13,708 nucleotides of DNA. Origin: an uncultured Solobacterium sp. Its GTDB lineage: Bacteria; Bacillota_I; Bacilli_A; Erysipelotrichales; Erysipelotrichaceae. The notes below the pieces were generated by a model. It saw only the letters and a list, made by a program, of their open reading frames with translations, made no database searches and had not been told where the DNA came from. The stretch lies in NCBI GenBank assembly GCA_900547815.1, contig URHY01000062.1:1-13708 (forward strand), written 5' to 3'. The translations under genes were made by a program, and so were the position numbers. Numbering within the stretch: the stretch's first letter is position 1; the number at the start of each line of letters is the position of its first letter. This document shows, one piece after another, positions 7,163 through 13,708 of this stretch.

Positions 7163-8041
7163 ATGAATAAGTTTTTAAAGGGTGCAATCGTCGTAGGATT
7201 ATCTGCAGCTATGGTAGGATGCAGTTCAGGTACTACTGCATCAGATGACAGCGAGTCAAAAGGGAAAAGTTTAAGTGGAACAATTACAGCCGCAGGTTCA
7301 AGTGCATTGAAACCATTGGTTGATGTTGCAGCTGAACAATTCTCAAACGAAAACCCAGATGTGTCAATTACAGTCGATGCTGGTGGTTCAGGAGAAGGTT
7401 TAAAACAGGTAGCTGATAAAACAGTTACACTAGGAAATTCGGATGTTGCAGCCGAAGAAAAATTAGACAAGGATCAAGCTAAAGATTTAGTGGATCACCA
7501 AGTTTGTGTTGTAACAATGGCTCCAATCGTAAATAAAGATGTTGATGTTAAAGATTTAACAAAACAACAATTAATTGACATCTTCACAGGAAAAACAACG
7601 AACTGGAAAGATGTTGGTGGACCAGATGAAGATATCGTCTTAGTAACTCGTCCAACTTCATCAGGAACAAGAGCCACATTCCAAAAATATGCGTTAGATG
7701 GAAATGAAGAAGCTAGCAACGCTTCAATGGAAACAGATGATTCTGGTGTATTGTTACAAAATGTAACTGATACAAAGGGTGCCATTGGTTATGTAGCATT
7801 ATCTTACTTGGTAGACAATGACGATGTAGATACAATCGCAATTGATGGTGTTGAACCAACATTAGAAAATACGTATAGTGGTGACTACAAAGTTTGGACA
7901 TTTGAACACATGTATACAAATGGAGAACCAGACGAAGCAACAAAAGCATTCTTAGATTATATCATGGGTGAAAAATTCGGTAAGAAAATGGAATCATTAG
8001 GTTATGGTGTTTCTAGTAAAATGGAAAAAACAGATCACTAA
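7163..8041 (+). CDS. pstS: Phosphate ABC transporter, substrate-binding lipoprotein
   Basis: A 292-residue lipoprotein that binds inorganic phosphate outside the membrane and hands it to PstCA. A short lysine-containing N-terminus and a hydrophobic stretch (6-18) lead to lipobox MVGC, with Cys20 as the lipidation site. A Ser/Thr/Asp-rich linker follows. Phosphate-binding signatures are AAGSSAL (43-49), GGSGEG (74-79), GNSD (91-94) and RPTSSGTR (163-170). The ATG at 7163 follows AAGGAA (7154-7159) and puts the signal peptide at the terminus. An in-frame ATG 15 codons upstream would overlap the promoter and place charged residues before the signal, so I reject it. It is the first gene of the pst operon, under the Pho box. 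Confidence 0.95.
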   Translation: MNKFLKGAIVVGLSAAMVGCSSGTTASDDSESKGKSLSGTITAAGSSALKPLVDVAAEQFSNENPDVSITVDAGGSGEGLKQVADKTVTLGNSDVAAEEKLDKDQAKDLVDHQVCVVTMAPIVNKDVDVKDLTKQQLIDIFTGKTTNWKDVGGPDEDIVLVTRPTSSGTRATFQKYALDGNEEASNASMETDDSGVLLQNVTDTKGAIGYVALSYLVDNDDVDTIAIDGVEPTLENTYSGDYKVWTFEHMYTNGEPDEATKAFLDYIMGEKFGKKMESLGYGVSSKMEKTDH

Positions 8042-8053
8042 TTACTAGTTCTT

Positions 8054-8081
8054 TAACGGACATTGAAATACATGTCCGTTA
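8054..8081 (+). other. Intercistronic hairpin between pstS and pstC
   Basis: TAACGGACAT (8054-8063) pairs perfectly with ATGTCCGTTA (8072-8081), a 10-bp stem with an 8-base loop. No T-run follows (ATTCATTTAG), so it is unlikely to be a full terminator. A 3'-end stabiliser or partial attenuator would make pstS more abundant than pstCAB, a common arrangement for binding-protein transporters. Confidence 0.72.
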
Positions 8082-8104
8082 TTCATTTAGTTTGGAGGAA
8101 TTTG

Positions 8105-8998
8105 ATGAGTTGTAAAAGCATGTTTTGTAAAGAATATTTCTGGCAGATTCTTGTAACAATTGGTGGACTGTTCGTAATATTCGTAACTTTATTGATTGGA
8201 GCCTTTCTGGTTTACAAAGGTTCGGATACATTTTTTAAATTTCATCACACTTTAGGAGAATTTCTTGGCAGTGCTAACTTTGCACCTATGGATAATGCCA
8301 GTTCAAAAGGACATGTAGGAGCCTTGATCTTTATTGTTGGATCATTATGTGTTTGTGGTTTAGCTTTGTTGATTGCCACACCATTTGCGTTAGGATCATC
8401 TATTTTTATGACAGAAATTTCACCTAAGTTTGGTGAAAAATTCTATCGTCCTATGGTTGAAATCTTTGCCGGAATTCCTAGTGTTGTTTATGGATGGGTC
8501 GGATTAACGGTCTTGATTCCGTTCTTAAAGAAAGTATTTGATTTGCAGGTAGGACACTCCATACTTGCAGCAAGTTTAGTTTTATCTATTATGATTTTTC
8601 CATCGATTACCAGTGTTGCCAGTGATGCGATTCGAGCTGTTTCAAAAGAAACACGAATGGCTGCTTATGGACTTGGCTCAACACGCTGGCAAACGATATA
8701 TCGTGTCGTAATTCCTGCAGCATTACCAGGTGTGATTTCAGGTATTGTATTAGGACTTGCAAGAGCGTTTGGTGAGGCTTTAGCCGTTGCGATGGTTATA
8801 GGTCAAACAACAGCTTTACCAACTAGTATTTTTTCCACTTCAAAAACACTAACAACTGAAATTGCAGCACAAATGGGAAATGCGATGGAAGGTGGAGAGA
8901 TGAAGGCAGCTTTATGGACAATGGCCTTGTTGCTGTTCTTGATTTCGTTATTGTTTATTACTATTATTCATAAGTTTTCAAAAGCGAAAGGAGAATAA
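8105..8998 (+). CDS. pstC: Phosphate ABC transporter permease PstC
   Basis: A 297-residue integral membrane protein forming half of the phosphate channel with PstA. About six hydrophobic segments are visible (near 15-37, 73-97, 122-142, 152-172, 206-232 and 267-288). The cytoplasmic coupling loop that docks on PstB is at about 180-205 (KETRMAAYGLGSTRWQT). It is followed by the family motif ARAFGEALA (219-227). I chose the ATG at 8105 because of the strong SD GGAGGAA (8094-8100). An in-frame ATG at 8063 lies in the intercistronic hairpin and has no SD. pstA begins 3 bp after the stop. Confidence 0.94.
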   Translation: MSCKSMFCKEYFWQILVTIGGLFVIFVTLLIGAFLVYKGSDTFFKFHHTLGEFLGSANFAPMDNASSKGHVGALIFIVGSLCVCGLALLIATPFALGSSIFMTEISPKFGEKFYRPMVEIFAGIPSVVYGWVGLTVLIPFLKKVFDLQVGHSILAASLVLSIMIFPSITSVASDAIRAVSKETRMAAYGLGSTRWQTIYRVVIPAALPGVISGIVLGLARAFGEALAVAMVIGQTTALPTSIFSTSKTLTTEIAAQMGNAMEGGEMKAALWTMALLLFLISLLFITIIHKFSKAKGE

Positions 8999-9000
8999 AG

Positions 9001-9879
9001 ATGGATTCTAAAATCAAAAGGGCAAAAATGGTTGATCAGTTTATGACAATCATTTTCTATGGTATTGCCTTGTTCTTCTTCCTACTTCTAGTAGGTTTTG
9101 CCGGAAAAGTTATTATTGGGGGATTATTAGGTGCAAAACCAGAAATGTTTGGTTTCACAAGATCTGGAAGTATTGGAAACCAAGTCTTTAACACTATTTA
9201 CTTAGTATTTATTTCATTACTTGTATCCGTTCCGATTGGAGTATTAGCCGGTATTTATTTGGCTATGTATGCCAAACCAGGTCTTGTGACACGCTTTTTA
9301 AGAACATGTATTGAAACATTGTCTTCTTTACCAAGCATCGTTGTAGGTTTGTTTGGATATTTGATTTTCTTAGTTGTTATTGGGTTATCAAAAAGTTTAT
9401 TAGCAGGAGCCTTGTCTATTTCCATTCTAAGTTTACCTTTGATCACAACCACCACAGAAGATGCAATAAAAGGTTTGCCAGAAGGGTATTATCAAGGAAG
9501 TATGGGACTTGGAGCTACAAAGTGGCAAACGATATTTCATGTACTATTGCCTGCATGTCTATCACGTATTATGACTGGAGTCATTTTAGCGGCTGGTCGT
9601 GGCTTTGGTGAAGCTGCTGTATTACTTTATACAACTGGTTCAGGAAGCGATTTACGTTGGAATAACTTTAGCTTTACTTCTCCAACATCACCAATTAATG
9701 TACTTAGACCAGCTGAAACATTATCTATTCAAATTTGGAACTTACAAACAAACGGACAAGATAGAGCACTAGCAAATCTATCAAGTGCTGTATTAATGAT
9801 TTTAGTATTAGCATTTAGTATTGGTGCGAATGTCTGGTCAAGACATATCTCTAAAAAGCAAGCTGGATTAGAGAAATAG
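9001..9879 (+). CDS. pstA: Phosphate ABC transporter permease PstA
   Basis: A 292-residue integral membrane partner of PstC. Hydrophobic segments run near 14-42, 65-90, 108-130, 132-150, 190-212 and 258-278. The coupling loop is at about 158-182 ([19 protein letters not shown]), followed by [10 protein letters not shown] (197-206), which parallels the PstC motif. Its SD AAGGAG (8989-8994) is in the last codons of pstC and the start is 3 bp after the pstC stop, so translation is probably coupled. The length is normal for the family. Confidence 0.94.
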   Translation: MDSKIKRAKMVDQFMTIIFYGIALFFFLLLVGFAGKVIIGGLLGAKPEMFGFTRSGSIGNQVFNTIYLVFISLLVSVPIGVLAGIYLAMYAKPGLVTRFLRTCIETLSSLPSIVVGLFGYLIFLVVIGLSKSLLAGALSISILSLPLITTTTEDAIKGLPEGYYQGSMGLGATKWQTIFHVLLPACLSRIMTGVILAAGRGFGEAAVLLYTTGSGSDLRWNNFSFTSPTSPINVLRPAETLSIQIWNLQTNGQDRALANLSSAVLMILVLAFSIGANVWSRHISKKQAGLEK

Positions 9880-9890
9880 AAAGGTTAAGT

Positions 9891-10643
9891 ATGAATAATA
9901 AATTTACAGTCAATGATCTAAATTTATATTACGGTGATTTTCATGCCTTAAAAAATATAAATTTAGATATTAAAGAAAAAGAAATAACAGCATTTATTGG
10001 TCCTTCTGGATGTGGTAAATCGACATTTTTAAAAACGTTGAATCGTATGAATGACTTGGTTGAAAGTGCAAAGATTACAGGAGATATTTGTCTAGATGGT
10101 ACGGATATCTACAAGAATATGGATGCAATCGAATTAAGACGTAGAGTTGGAATGGTATTTCAACAGCCAAATCCATTTCCAAAAAGTATTTATGATAATA
10201 TTGCGTATGGTCCAAGAATTTTTGGAATCAAAAAGAAAAGCGAACTGGATGAAATTGTAGAAAGAAGTTTAAGACAAGCTGCCATTTGGGATGAAGTAAA
10301 AGATCGTTTACATAAATCTGCATTAGGAATGTCAGGTGGACAGCAGCAACGTTTATGCATTGCAAGAGCTTTAGCTATGCAGCCGGAAGTTTTATTGATG
10401 GATGAACCTACAAGTGCTTTAGATCCAATTTCAACTAGTAAGATTGAAGAATTGACTTTAGAATTGAAAAAAGATTATACAATCGTTATCGTTACACATA
10501 ATATGCAGCAAGCTATGCGTATTAGTGATAAAACAGCCTTCTTCTTATTGGGGGATCTAATTGAGTATAGTGATACGGAAACATTGTTCTCTACACCAAA
10601 AGAAAAGAAAACGGAAGACTATATTACAGGGAGGTTTGGATAA
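9891..10643 (+). CDS. pstB: Phosphate ABC transporter ATP-binding protein
   Basis: A 250-residue cytoplasmic ATPase that drives phosphate import; it works as a dimer on PstCA. Walker [10 protein letters not shown] (37-45), Q-loop [18 protein letters not shown] (90-107), which is characteristic of PstB, signature MSGGQQQR (147-154), Walker B plus D-loop [12 protein letters not shown] (167-178) and switch H203. It starts 11 bp after pstA with SD AAAGGT (9880-9885). The stop TAA shares its last A with the phoU ATG. Confidence 0.96.
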   Translation: MNNKFTVNDLNLYYGDFHALKNINLDIKEKEITAFIGPSGCGKSTFLKTLNRMNDLVESAKITGDICLDGTDIYKNMDAIELRRRVGMVFQQPNPFPKSIYDNIAYGPRIFGIKKKSELDEIVERSLRQAAIWDEVKDRLHKSALGMSGGQQQRLCIARALAMQPEVLLMDEPTSALDPISTSKIEELTLELKKDYTIVIVTHNMQQAMRISDKTAFFLLGDLIEYSDTETLFSTPKEKKTEDYITGRFG

Positions 10644-11296
10644 TGGTTTTACCTACAAAGTTTTTAAAACAAACAAGACAGTTAGAATTGACTATGACAC
10701 AAATGTCTCAAGACTGTTTAAAAGGATTATGGTTTTGCAAACACGCTATTTTAGATGGAAACAAAACTTTAGTTCAAGATGTTTCGCAAATGCATGAAGA
10801 AGTGAGTGAACAAGGAAGAGAGGCAGAACAAATTTGCATGAAGATCCTTCTTCTTCAACATCCTGTTGCTAAAGACTTACGTCGTATTACGGTAGCTACA
10901 AATACGATTCGTGATTTAACACGTATTATGGATCAGGAAAAAGAAGTTTCCGAACTTATTTGTGCATTGAATATGGAAGATTTAGTTGTGGATGACTGTA
11001 TTAAACAACAATTCACGATTGCCAAAGAAATGGTTACACTTGCGATTGAAGCCTTTATTCAAAAGGATGAAAAAGCGGCTGATCAAGTGATTAAAATGGA
11101 TGATCAAGCGGATGCACAATATGAAAAGGCAAAAGAGGTCTATGTTGATTTACTAGCTAAAAAAGAACATGATACAGGAACTTTAGTGGATGTATTACTA
11201 GTTGGTAAATATTTAGAGAGAATTTGTGATCATTGTGTAAATATTGGTAAATGGGTTCTTTATCAAAAATCGGGTATTTTTGAAGAAATTGAATAA
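10643..11296 (+). CDS. phoU: Phosphate transport regulator PhoU
   Basis: A 217-residue all-helical protein of two PhoU repeats (about 10-100 and 115-210). It is a cytoplasmic metal-binding peripheral protein that restrains Pst transport and transmits phosphate sufficiency to the PhoR-type kinase. Typical features are the 'LLLQHPVAKDLRRI' helix (68-81) followed by 'TNTIRDLTRI' in repeat 1, and 'LLVGKYLERICDHCVNIGKW' in repeat 2, where acidic and His residues bind metal in the family. The ATG overlaps the pstB stop by one base (TAATG), with SD GGGAGG (10629-10634) inside pstB. It ends the operon; a terminator follows. Confidence 0.94.
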   Translation: MVLPTKFLKQTRQLELTMTQMSQDCLKGLWFCKHAILDGNKTLVQDVSQMHEEVSEQGREAEQICMKILLLQHPVAKDLRRITVATNTIRDLTRIMDQEKEVSELICALNMEDLVVDDCIKQQFTIAKEMVTLAIEAFIQKDEKAADQVIKMDDQADAQYEKAKEVYVDLLAKKEHDTGTLVDVLLVGKYLERICDHCVNIGKWVLYQKSGIFEEIE

Positions 11297-11300
11297 AACA

Positions 11301-11337
11301 AAAAAGCTGTAAGCAATGTGCTTACAGCGTATTTTTT
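11301..11337. terminator. Bidirectional terminator between phoU and tRNA-Ala
   Basis: A 9-bp perfect stem, GCTGTAAGC (11306-11314) with GCTTACAGC (11320-11328), closes an AATGT loop. On the plus strand it is followed by GTATTTTTT, ending the pst-phoU transcript. On the minus strand GC is followed by TTTTTTGTTTTA, ending the convergent tRNA transcript. Confidence 0.92.
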
Positions 11338-11340
11338 ATT

Positions 11341-11416
11341 TGGTGGAGCGTATCGGGATCGAACCGATGACCCCCTGCGTGCAAGGCAGGTGCTCTCCCA
11401 GCTGAGCTAACACCCC
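11341..11416 (-). tRNA. tRNA-Ala (anticodon UGC)
   Basis: The minus strand gives a 76-nt cloverleaf. The acceptor GGGGTGT pairs with ACGCTCC; the D arm is GCTC/GAGC; the anticodon arm CCTGC/GCAGG encloses CTTGCAC with TGC at 34-36 (plus positions 11383-11381). The T arm is ATCGG-TTCGATC-CCGAT, and discriminator A plus CCA is encoded in the DNA. The G3-U70 pair that marks alanine tRNAs is present (G3 of GGGG opposite T of CTCC). It stands alone, convergent with phoU. A weak promoter could lie at 11429-11457 (TTGTAT, 17 bp, TAATAT on the minus strand). Confidence 0.97.
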
Positions 11417-11444
11417 AAATGCTTTATAATATTACCTAATTTTT

Positions 11445-11474
11445 TTGGAAAATACAAGCTTTTTTTGATAAAAT
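11445..11474 (+). promoter_or_regulatory. Candidate capA promoter, start point at or near the ATG
   Basis: TTGGAA (11445-11450) and TAAAAT (11469-11474) are 18 bp apart. Initiation about 7 bp downstream would fall at about 11481, the A of the capA ATG. No SD lies between. The region is AT-rich, so confidence is limited. Confidence 0.45.
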
Positions 11475-11480
11475 TAGATT

Positions 11481-12659
11481 ATGAAAAAGAAATGGACATG
11501 GATCATCATATTATGTATATTCAATTTCAGTTTAATAGGCTTTATTTTAACGCACCCCGCGCCAAATTTGAAAGAAGCGACAAAGGTTGTAAAGAATGTT
11601 TCTACAAAAAAACAAGAAGATAAAAAGTCATTTACATTTGTAGGCGTAGGAGATAATTTATATCATGAAGCAATGTATTGGTATCAAAACTACAGAAATG
11701 GATACTATGATTTTGATTCTTATTATGAAATGACGAATAAATATACACAAAATGCGGATTTGGCATACATTAACTTTGAAACACTATGCATTGGAGAATC
11801 GTATGGATTGAGTGGATATCCAACTTTTAATGGACCTACAGAAATTCTGTCTTCAGTCAATAAAGCAGGATTTGATTGGTGGAGTTTAAGTTCAAATCAT
11901 TCTTTAGATAGAGGAGCTGATGGTTTATTAGCACAGATTGATTTGATTCATAATGAATATCCAAATGTGATTACTACGGGTTCACATATTTCACAAGAAG
12001 ATAAAAATCGTGCTTTAGTGAAGGAAATCAATGGAATCAAAGTTGGCTTTTTAGGTTATACATATGGATTGAATGGCTTTAGTTTGCCTGAAGATAAGCC
12101 ATGGCTTGTAGATTTGATTGATAAAGATCAAATAAAACAGGATATGGAAGCATTAAATAAAGTAAGTGATGTTCAGATGGTTTCTATGCATTGGGGAAAT
12201 GAGTATCAAACAGAACCTACTCAAGAGCAAGAAGATTTAGCAAATTATTTAAATGAACTTGGAGTTGAAGTAGTGATTGGTTCACATCCGCATGTGATAG
12301 AACCGGCAAAAATTATTAAAGGAAAAAATCAAAATACACTAGTATATTATTCTTTGGGAAACTATACGAGTGCACAAGATATGGATATAACGATGGTTGG
12401 AGGTATGGCTAGTTTTACTTTAAACTATGATCCAGATACAAAGACCACATCTTTTACAGATACAAAGTTTATTCCATTGATTACGTGGTTTGATACTGGA
12501 TTTAATGACTGGAAAACTTATATGATTGATGATTATAATGATTCAATCGCGTCAACGCATAGATTGTCATCAGAATATGATTTATCAAAAGAATGGGTAC
12601 AGCAGTTTGTGCAATCGGTTATGCAGAATCCAGATGGAATTGAGGTGGTATTAGAGTGA
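11481..12659 (+). CDS. CapA/PgsA-family protein, membrane-anchored
   Basis: A 392-residue protein with a basic N-terminus and one hydrophobic helix (about 5-24), probably a signal anchor that leaves the C-terminal domain outside the cell. Residues 51-300 carry the CapA-type metallophosphoesterase-like fold: GVGDN (55-59), INFE (97-100), SLSSNHSLDRG (135-145), MHWGNEY (236-242), IGSHPHV (266-272) and YYSLGNY (289-295). CapA/PgsA proteins take part in polyglutamate capsule synthesis, but many stand alone with unknown substrates, and no capB/capC genes are here. There is no SD before the ATG. It overlaps smpB by 4 bp and carries the smpB SD within its 3' end. The fold is confident; a capsule role is not supported. 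Confidence 0.85.
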   Translation: MKKKWTWIIILCIFNFSLIGFILTHPAPNLKEATKVVKNVSTKKQEDKKSFTFVGVGDNLYHEAMYWYQNYRNGYYDFDSYYEMTNKYTQNADLAYINFETLCIGESYGLSGYPTFNGPTEILSSVNKAGFDWWSLSSNHSLDRGADGLLAQIDLIHNEYPNVITTGSHISQEDKNRALVKEINGIKVGFLGYTYGLNGFSLPEDKPWLVDLIDKDQIKQDMEALNKVSDVQMVSMHWGNEYQTEPTQEQEDLANYLNELGVEVVIGSHPHVIEPAKIIKGKNQNTLVYYSLGNYTSAQDMDITMVGGMASFTLNYDPDTKTTSFTDTKFIPLITWFDTGFNDWKTYMIDDYNDSIASTHRLSSEYDLSKEWVQQFVQSVMQNPDGIEVVLE

Positions 12660-13114
12660 GTCAAAATCAAAAAACAATAGCTGAGAATCGTAAGGCAAGA
12701 CATGAATATGAATTGTATGATCGATTTGAAGCTGGATTAGTACTTTTGGGGACAGAAATTAAAAGTATTCGAAGAGGAAAGGTACAATTAAAGGATAGTT
12801 ATATCAGTTTTCAAAAAGGGGAAGCCTTCATTAAAGGCATGCATATTTCTCCTTATGAATTTGGAAACCGATTTAATCATGATGAAATGCGTGATCGCAA
12901 GCTTTTGATGCATAAGCAAGAGATTCAAAAATTAGAACAATCGGCTCGTGTTAAAGGATATACGGTTGTACCAGTAAGAATTTATTTATATAAAGGATTG
13001 GCTAAGCTTGAAATAGCTTTGGCGAAAGGTAAAAATCTTCATGATAAGCGTGAATCTCAAAAGGCGAAAGATGCGCAAAGAGAGATTCAAAAGGCCTTGA
13101 AAAATCAGTATTAA
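12656..13114 (+). CDS. smpB: SsrA-binding protein SmpB
   Basis: A 152-residue basic RNA-binding protein with an OB-type barrel. It binds the tRNA-like part of tmRNA and places it in the A site of stalled ribosomes. Conserved stretches are LLGTEIKSIRRGKVQLKDSY (30-49), HISPYEFGN (63-71) and GKNLHDKRE (125-133). The basic C-terminal tail, which enters the mRNA channel as a helix, closes the protein. Length is normal for the family. It starts with GTG in a GTGA overlap with the capA stop, and SD GAGGTGG (12642-12648) supports this start. Its partner ssrA follows at once, and the ssrA promoter lies in its last codons. Confidence 0.96.
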   Translation: MSQNQKTIAENRKARHEYELYDRFEAGLVLLGTEIKSIRRGKVQLKDSYISFQKGEAFIKGMHISPYEFGNRFNHDEMRDRKLLMHKQEIQKLEQSARVKGYTVVPVRIYLYKGLAKLEIALAKGKNLHDKRESQKAKDAQREIQKALKNQY

Positions 13115-13125
13115 TAGATTATACT
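13097..13125 (+). promoter_or_regulatory. ssrA promoter inside the smpB 3' end
   Basis: TTGAAA (13097-13102) and TATACT (13120-13125) are 17 bp apart. Transcription would begin at about 13132, a few bases before the mature tmRNA 5' end at 13136, leaving a very short leader for RNase P to remove. Confidence 0.75.
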
Positions 13126-13135
13126 GATGTTCCTT

Positions 13136-13526
13136 GGGGATGTTCAGGCATTCGATGAGTAAATGTTTGGATTCAGCCACAGCCACGAAGGATACGTGTA
13201 ATAACCAACTTAAATTAATTGCTAAAAATAAACTTGCTAATGTATTTGGTATGAACCAAAGCATGGCTTTCGCTGCTTAATTTTATTGCCTACGTTTGGC
13301 TTCGCAGCCCCTTTCTGAAATTTCGCTTTCTTATTTCAGACTGAGTGTTAAAGAAAAGAAGATAGAAATAAGTATTGGCTAGCTGCTTATTTTGAATCAA
13401 CTATAGCTAACCCAAAAGAATTTTTGTTTCCATCCAAAACTTTTGGATAACTAGATGGAAAAAGCTGTAAACGCTGTCTCGTGGGACTTTGCTTAGACAG
13501 GAGTTCGATTCTCCTCATCTCCACCA
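13136..13526 (+). ncRNA. ssrA: Transfer-messenger RNA (tmRNA, one-piece)
   Basis: A 391-nt RNA that rescues stalled ribosomes: it acts as alanyl-tRNA and then as mRNA for a degradation tag. The 5' GGGGATG (13136-13142) pairs with CATCTCC (13516-13522), with a G-U at the third pair as required for alanylation. Encoded ACCA ends at 13526. The T arm is AGGAG-TTCGATT-CTCCT. An open frame from GCT (13221) to TAA (13278-13280) encodes the tag AKNKLANVFGMNQSMAFAA. Between it and the 3' half lie several segments able to form the usual pseudoknots (for example around 13300-13345 and 13415-13465). smpB is directly upstream. The identity is very secure; the exact resume codon is inferred. Confidence 0.96.
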
Positions 13527-13535
13527 AAGACAATT

Positions 13536-13559
13536 AACGCCTAATATGGGCGTTTTTTT
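13536..13559 (+). terminator. ssrA terminator
   Basis: AACGCC (13536-13541) pairs with GGCGTT (13549-13554) across a 7-base loop, running into seven T's (13553-13559). It lies 10 bp after the tmRNA CCA end and separates ssrA from the next gene. Confidence 0.85.
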
Positions 13560-13565
13560 CTTATC

Positions 13566-13594
13566 TTCAAATATTTTTGCAAACAATATATAAT
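13566..13594 (+). promoter_or_regulatory. Candidate promoter of the 3'-terminal gene
   Basis: A perfect TATAAT (13589-13594) is 17 bp after TTCAAA (13566-13571), just past the ssrA terminator. A start near 13601 gives a 20-nt leader that contains AAGGT (13606-13610). Confidence 0.5.
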
Positions 13595-13620
13595 GAATAT
13601 GAAAGAAGGTAAATTTACAT

Positions 13621-13708
13621 ATGAGAATTGCAGTAAGTTATAAAGATGGAGAAGTGTTTCAACATTTTGGGCATAGCTCAGAATTTAAAATCTATGAAAC
13701 AGATCATA
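13621..13708 (+). CDS. NifX/NifB-type (dinitrogenase FeMo-cofactor family) protein, 5' end only
   Basis: The first 29 codons are present; the gene runs off the right edge. The start, MRIAVSYKDGEVFQHFGHSS, matches the opening strand and 'HFGH' motif of the dinitrogenase iron-molybdenum cofactor family (small proteins of about 100-120 residues, sometimes part of larger ones). In non-diazotrophs these proteins have no settled role; metal or Fe-S cluster handling is suspected. The ATG at 13621 follows AAGGT with a long 10-base spacing. Two upstream ATGs (13593, 13599) are out of frame. With only 29 residues, the family is likely but not certain. Confidence 0.7.
   Translation, partial: MRIAVSYKDGEVFQHFGHSSEFKIYETDH

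Noticed and set aside
7123..7949. Several minus-strand open frames opposite pstS
   Set aside because: They are reverse readings of an Asp/Ser/Thr-rich coding region. pstS on the plus strand has a lipobox and family motifs.
10561..10797. Plus-strand open frame across the pstB-phoU junction
   Set aside because: It is in a shifted frame relative to both intact genes and has no recognisable content.
11481..12659. Capsule (poly-gamma-glutamate) locus
   Set aside because: Only a CapA-type protein is present; no capB, capC or capD neighbours are seen.
12986..13264. Open frame on the minus strand across the smpB end and tmRNA
   Set aside because: It overlaps smpB and most of the 5' half of the tmRNA in antisense and resembles no known family.
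13236..13280. Second GCT as the tmRNA resume codon
   Set aside because: It is possible, but the upstream GCT gives a family-like AKN opening, so the longer tag is preferred. The doubt is stated in the findings.
13621..13708. Nitrogen fixation locus
   Set aside because: Only 29 residues of a broad family are visible, and this family is common in non-diazotrophs.

Overview
The window is low-GC DNA from a Bacillota-type (Firmicutes) chromosome. Evidence for this is the strong Shine-Dalgarno (SD) sequences, an encoded tRNA CCA end, U-tract terminators, a PhoP-like box made of TTAACA repeats, and a one-piece tmRNA next to smpB. The class is uncertain; an Erysipelotrichia-like or related lineage is a guess, not a result. 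I see no insertion sequence, phage, CRISPR or integration scar. This is mostly housekeeping sequence.

Layout. Positions 1-62 hold the 3' end of a ribosomal protein gene (L17, rplQ), closed by a strong bidirectional terminator. Next comes iadA (isoaspartyl dipeptidase, minus strand), divergent from a Uup-type ABC-F ATPase gene followed by an EamA/DMT transporter gene. From 6943 down to 3931 on the minus strand runs a tight three-gene operon: serC, serA and a PHP-family phosphatase. The last gene sits where a phosphoserine phosphatase would be expected. It is the most interesting functional hypothesis here.

The serC start faces a divergent high-affinity phosphate operon, pstS-pstC-pstA-pstB-phoU (7163-11296). 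Upstream of pstS are three TTAACA half-sites in 11-bp phase ahead of a -10 with no good -35, as expected for PhoP/PhoB activation. A hairpin between pstS and pstC probably sets the binding protein above the membrane components. phoU and a convergent tRNA-Ala(UGC) share a bidirectional terminator.

The right end holds a CapA-family protein gene with no SD, possibly a leaderless transcript. It overlaps smpB by 4 bp. ssrA (tmRNA) follows, with its own promoter inside the smpB 3' end. The inferred tmRNA tag is 19 residues and ends in AFAA. Last is the start of a NifX/NifB-type (dinitrogenase FeMo-cofactor family) protein gene, cut by the window edge.

Together the window encodes serine synthesis from 3-phosphoglycerate, phosphate import with its regulator, trans-translation rescue (SmpB plus tmRNA) and peptide or metabolite housekeeping. 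No wholly novel system is evident. The best leads are the PHP phosphatase in the serine operon, the Glu-to-Gln change at the expected catalytic position of SerA, the tmRNA tag and the SD-less capA start.
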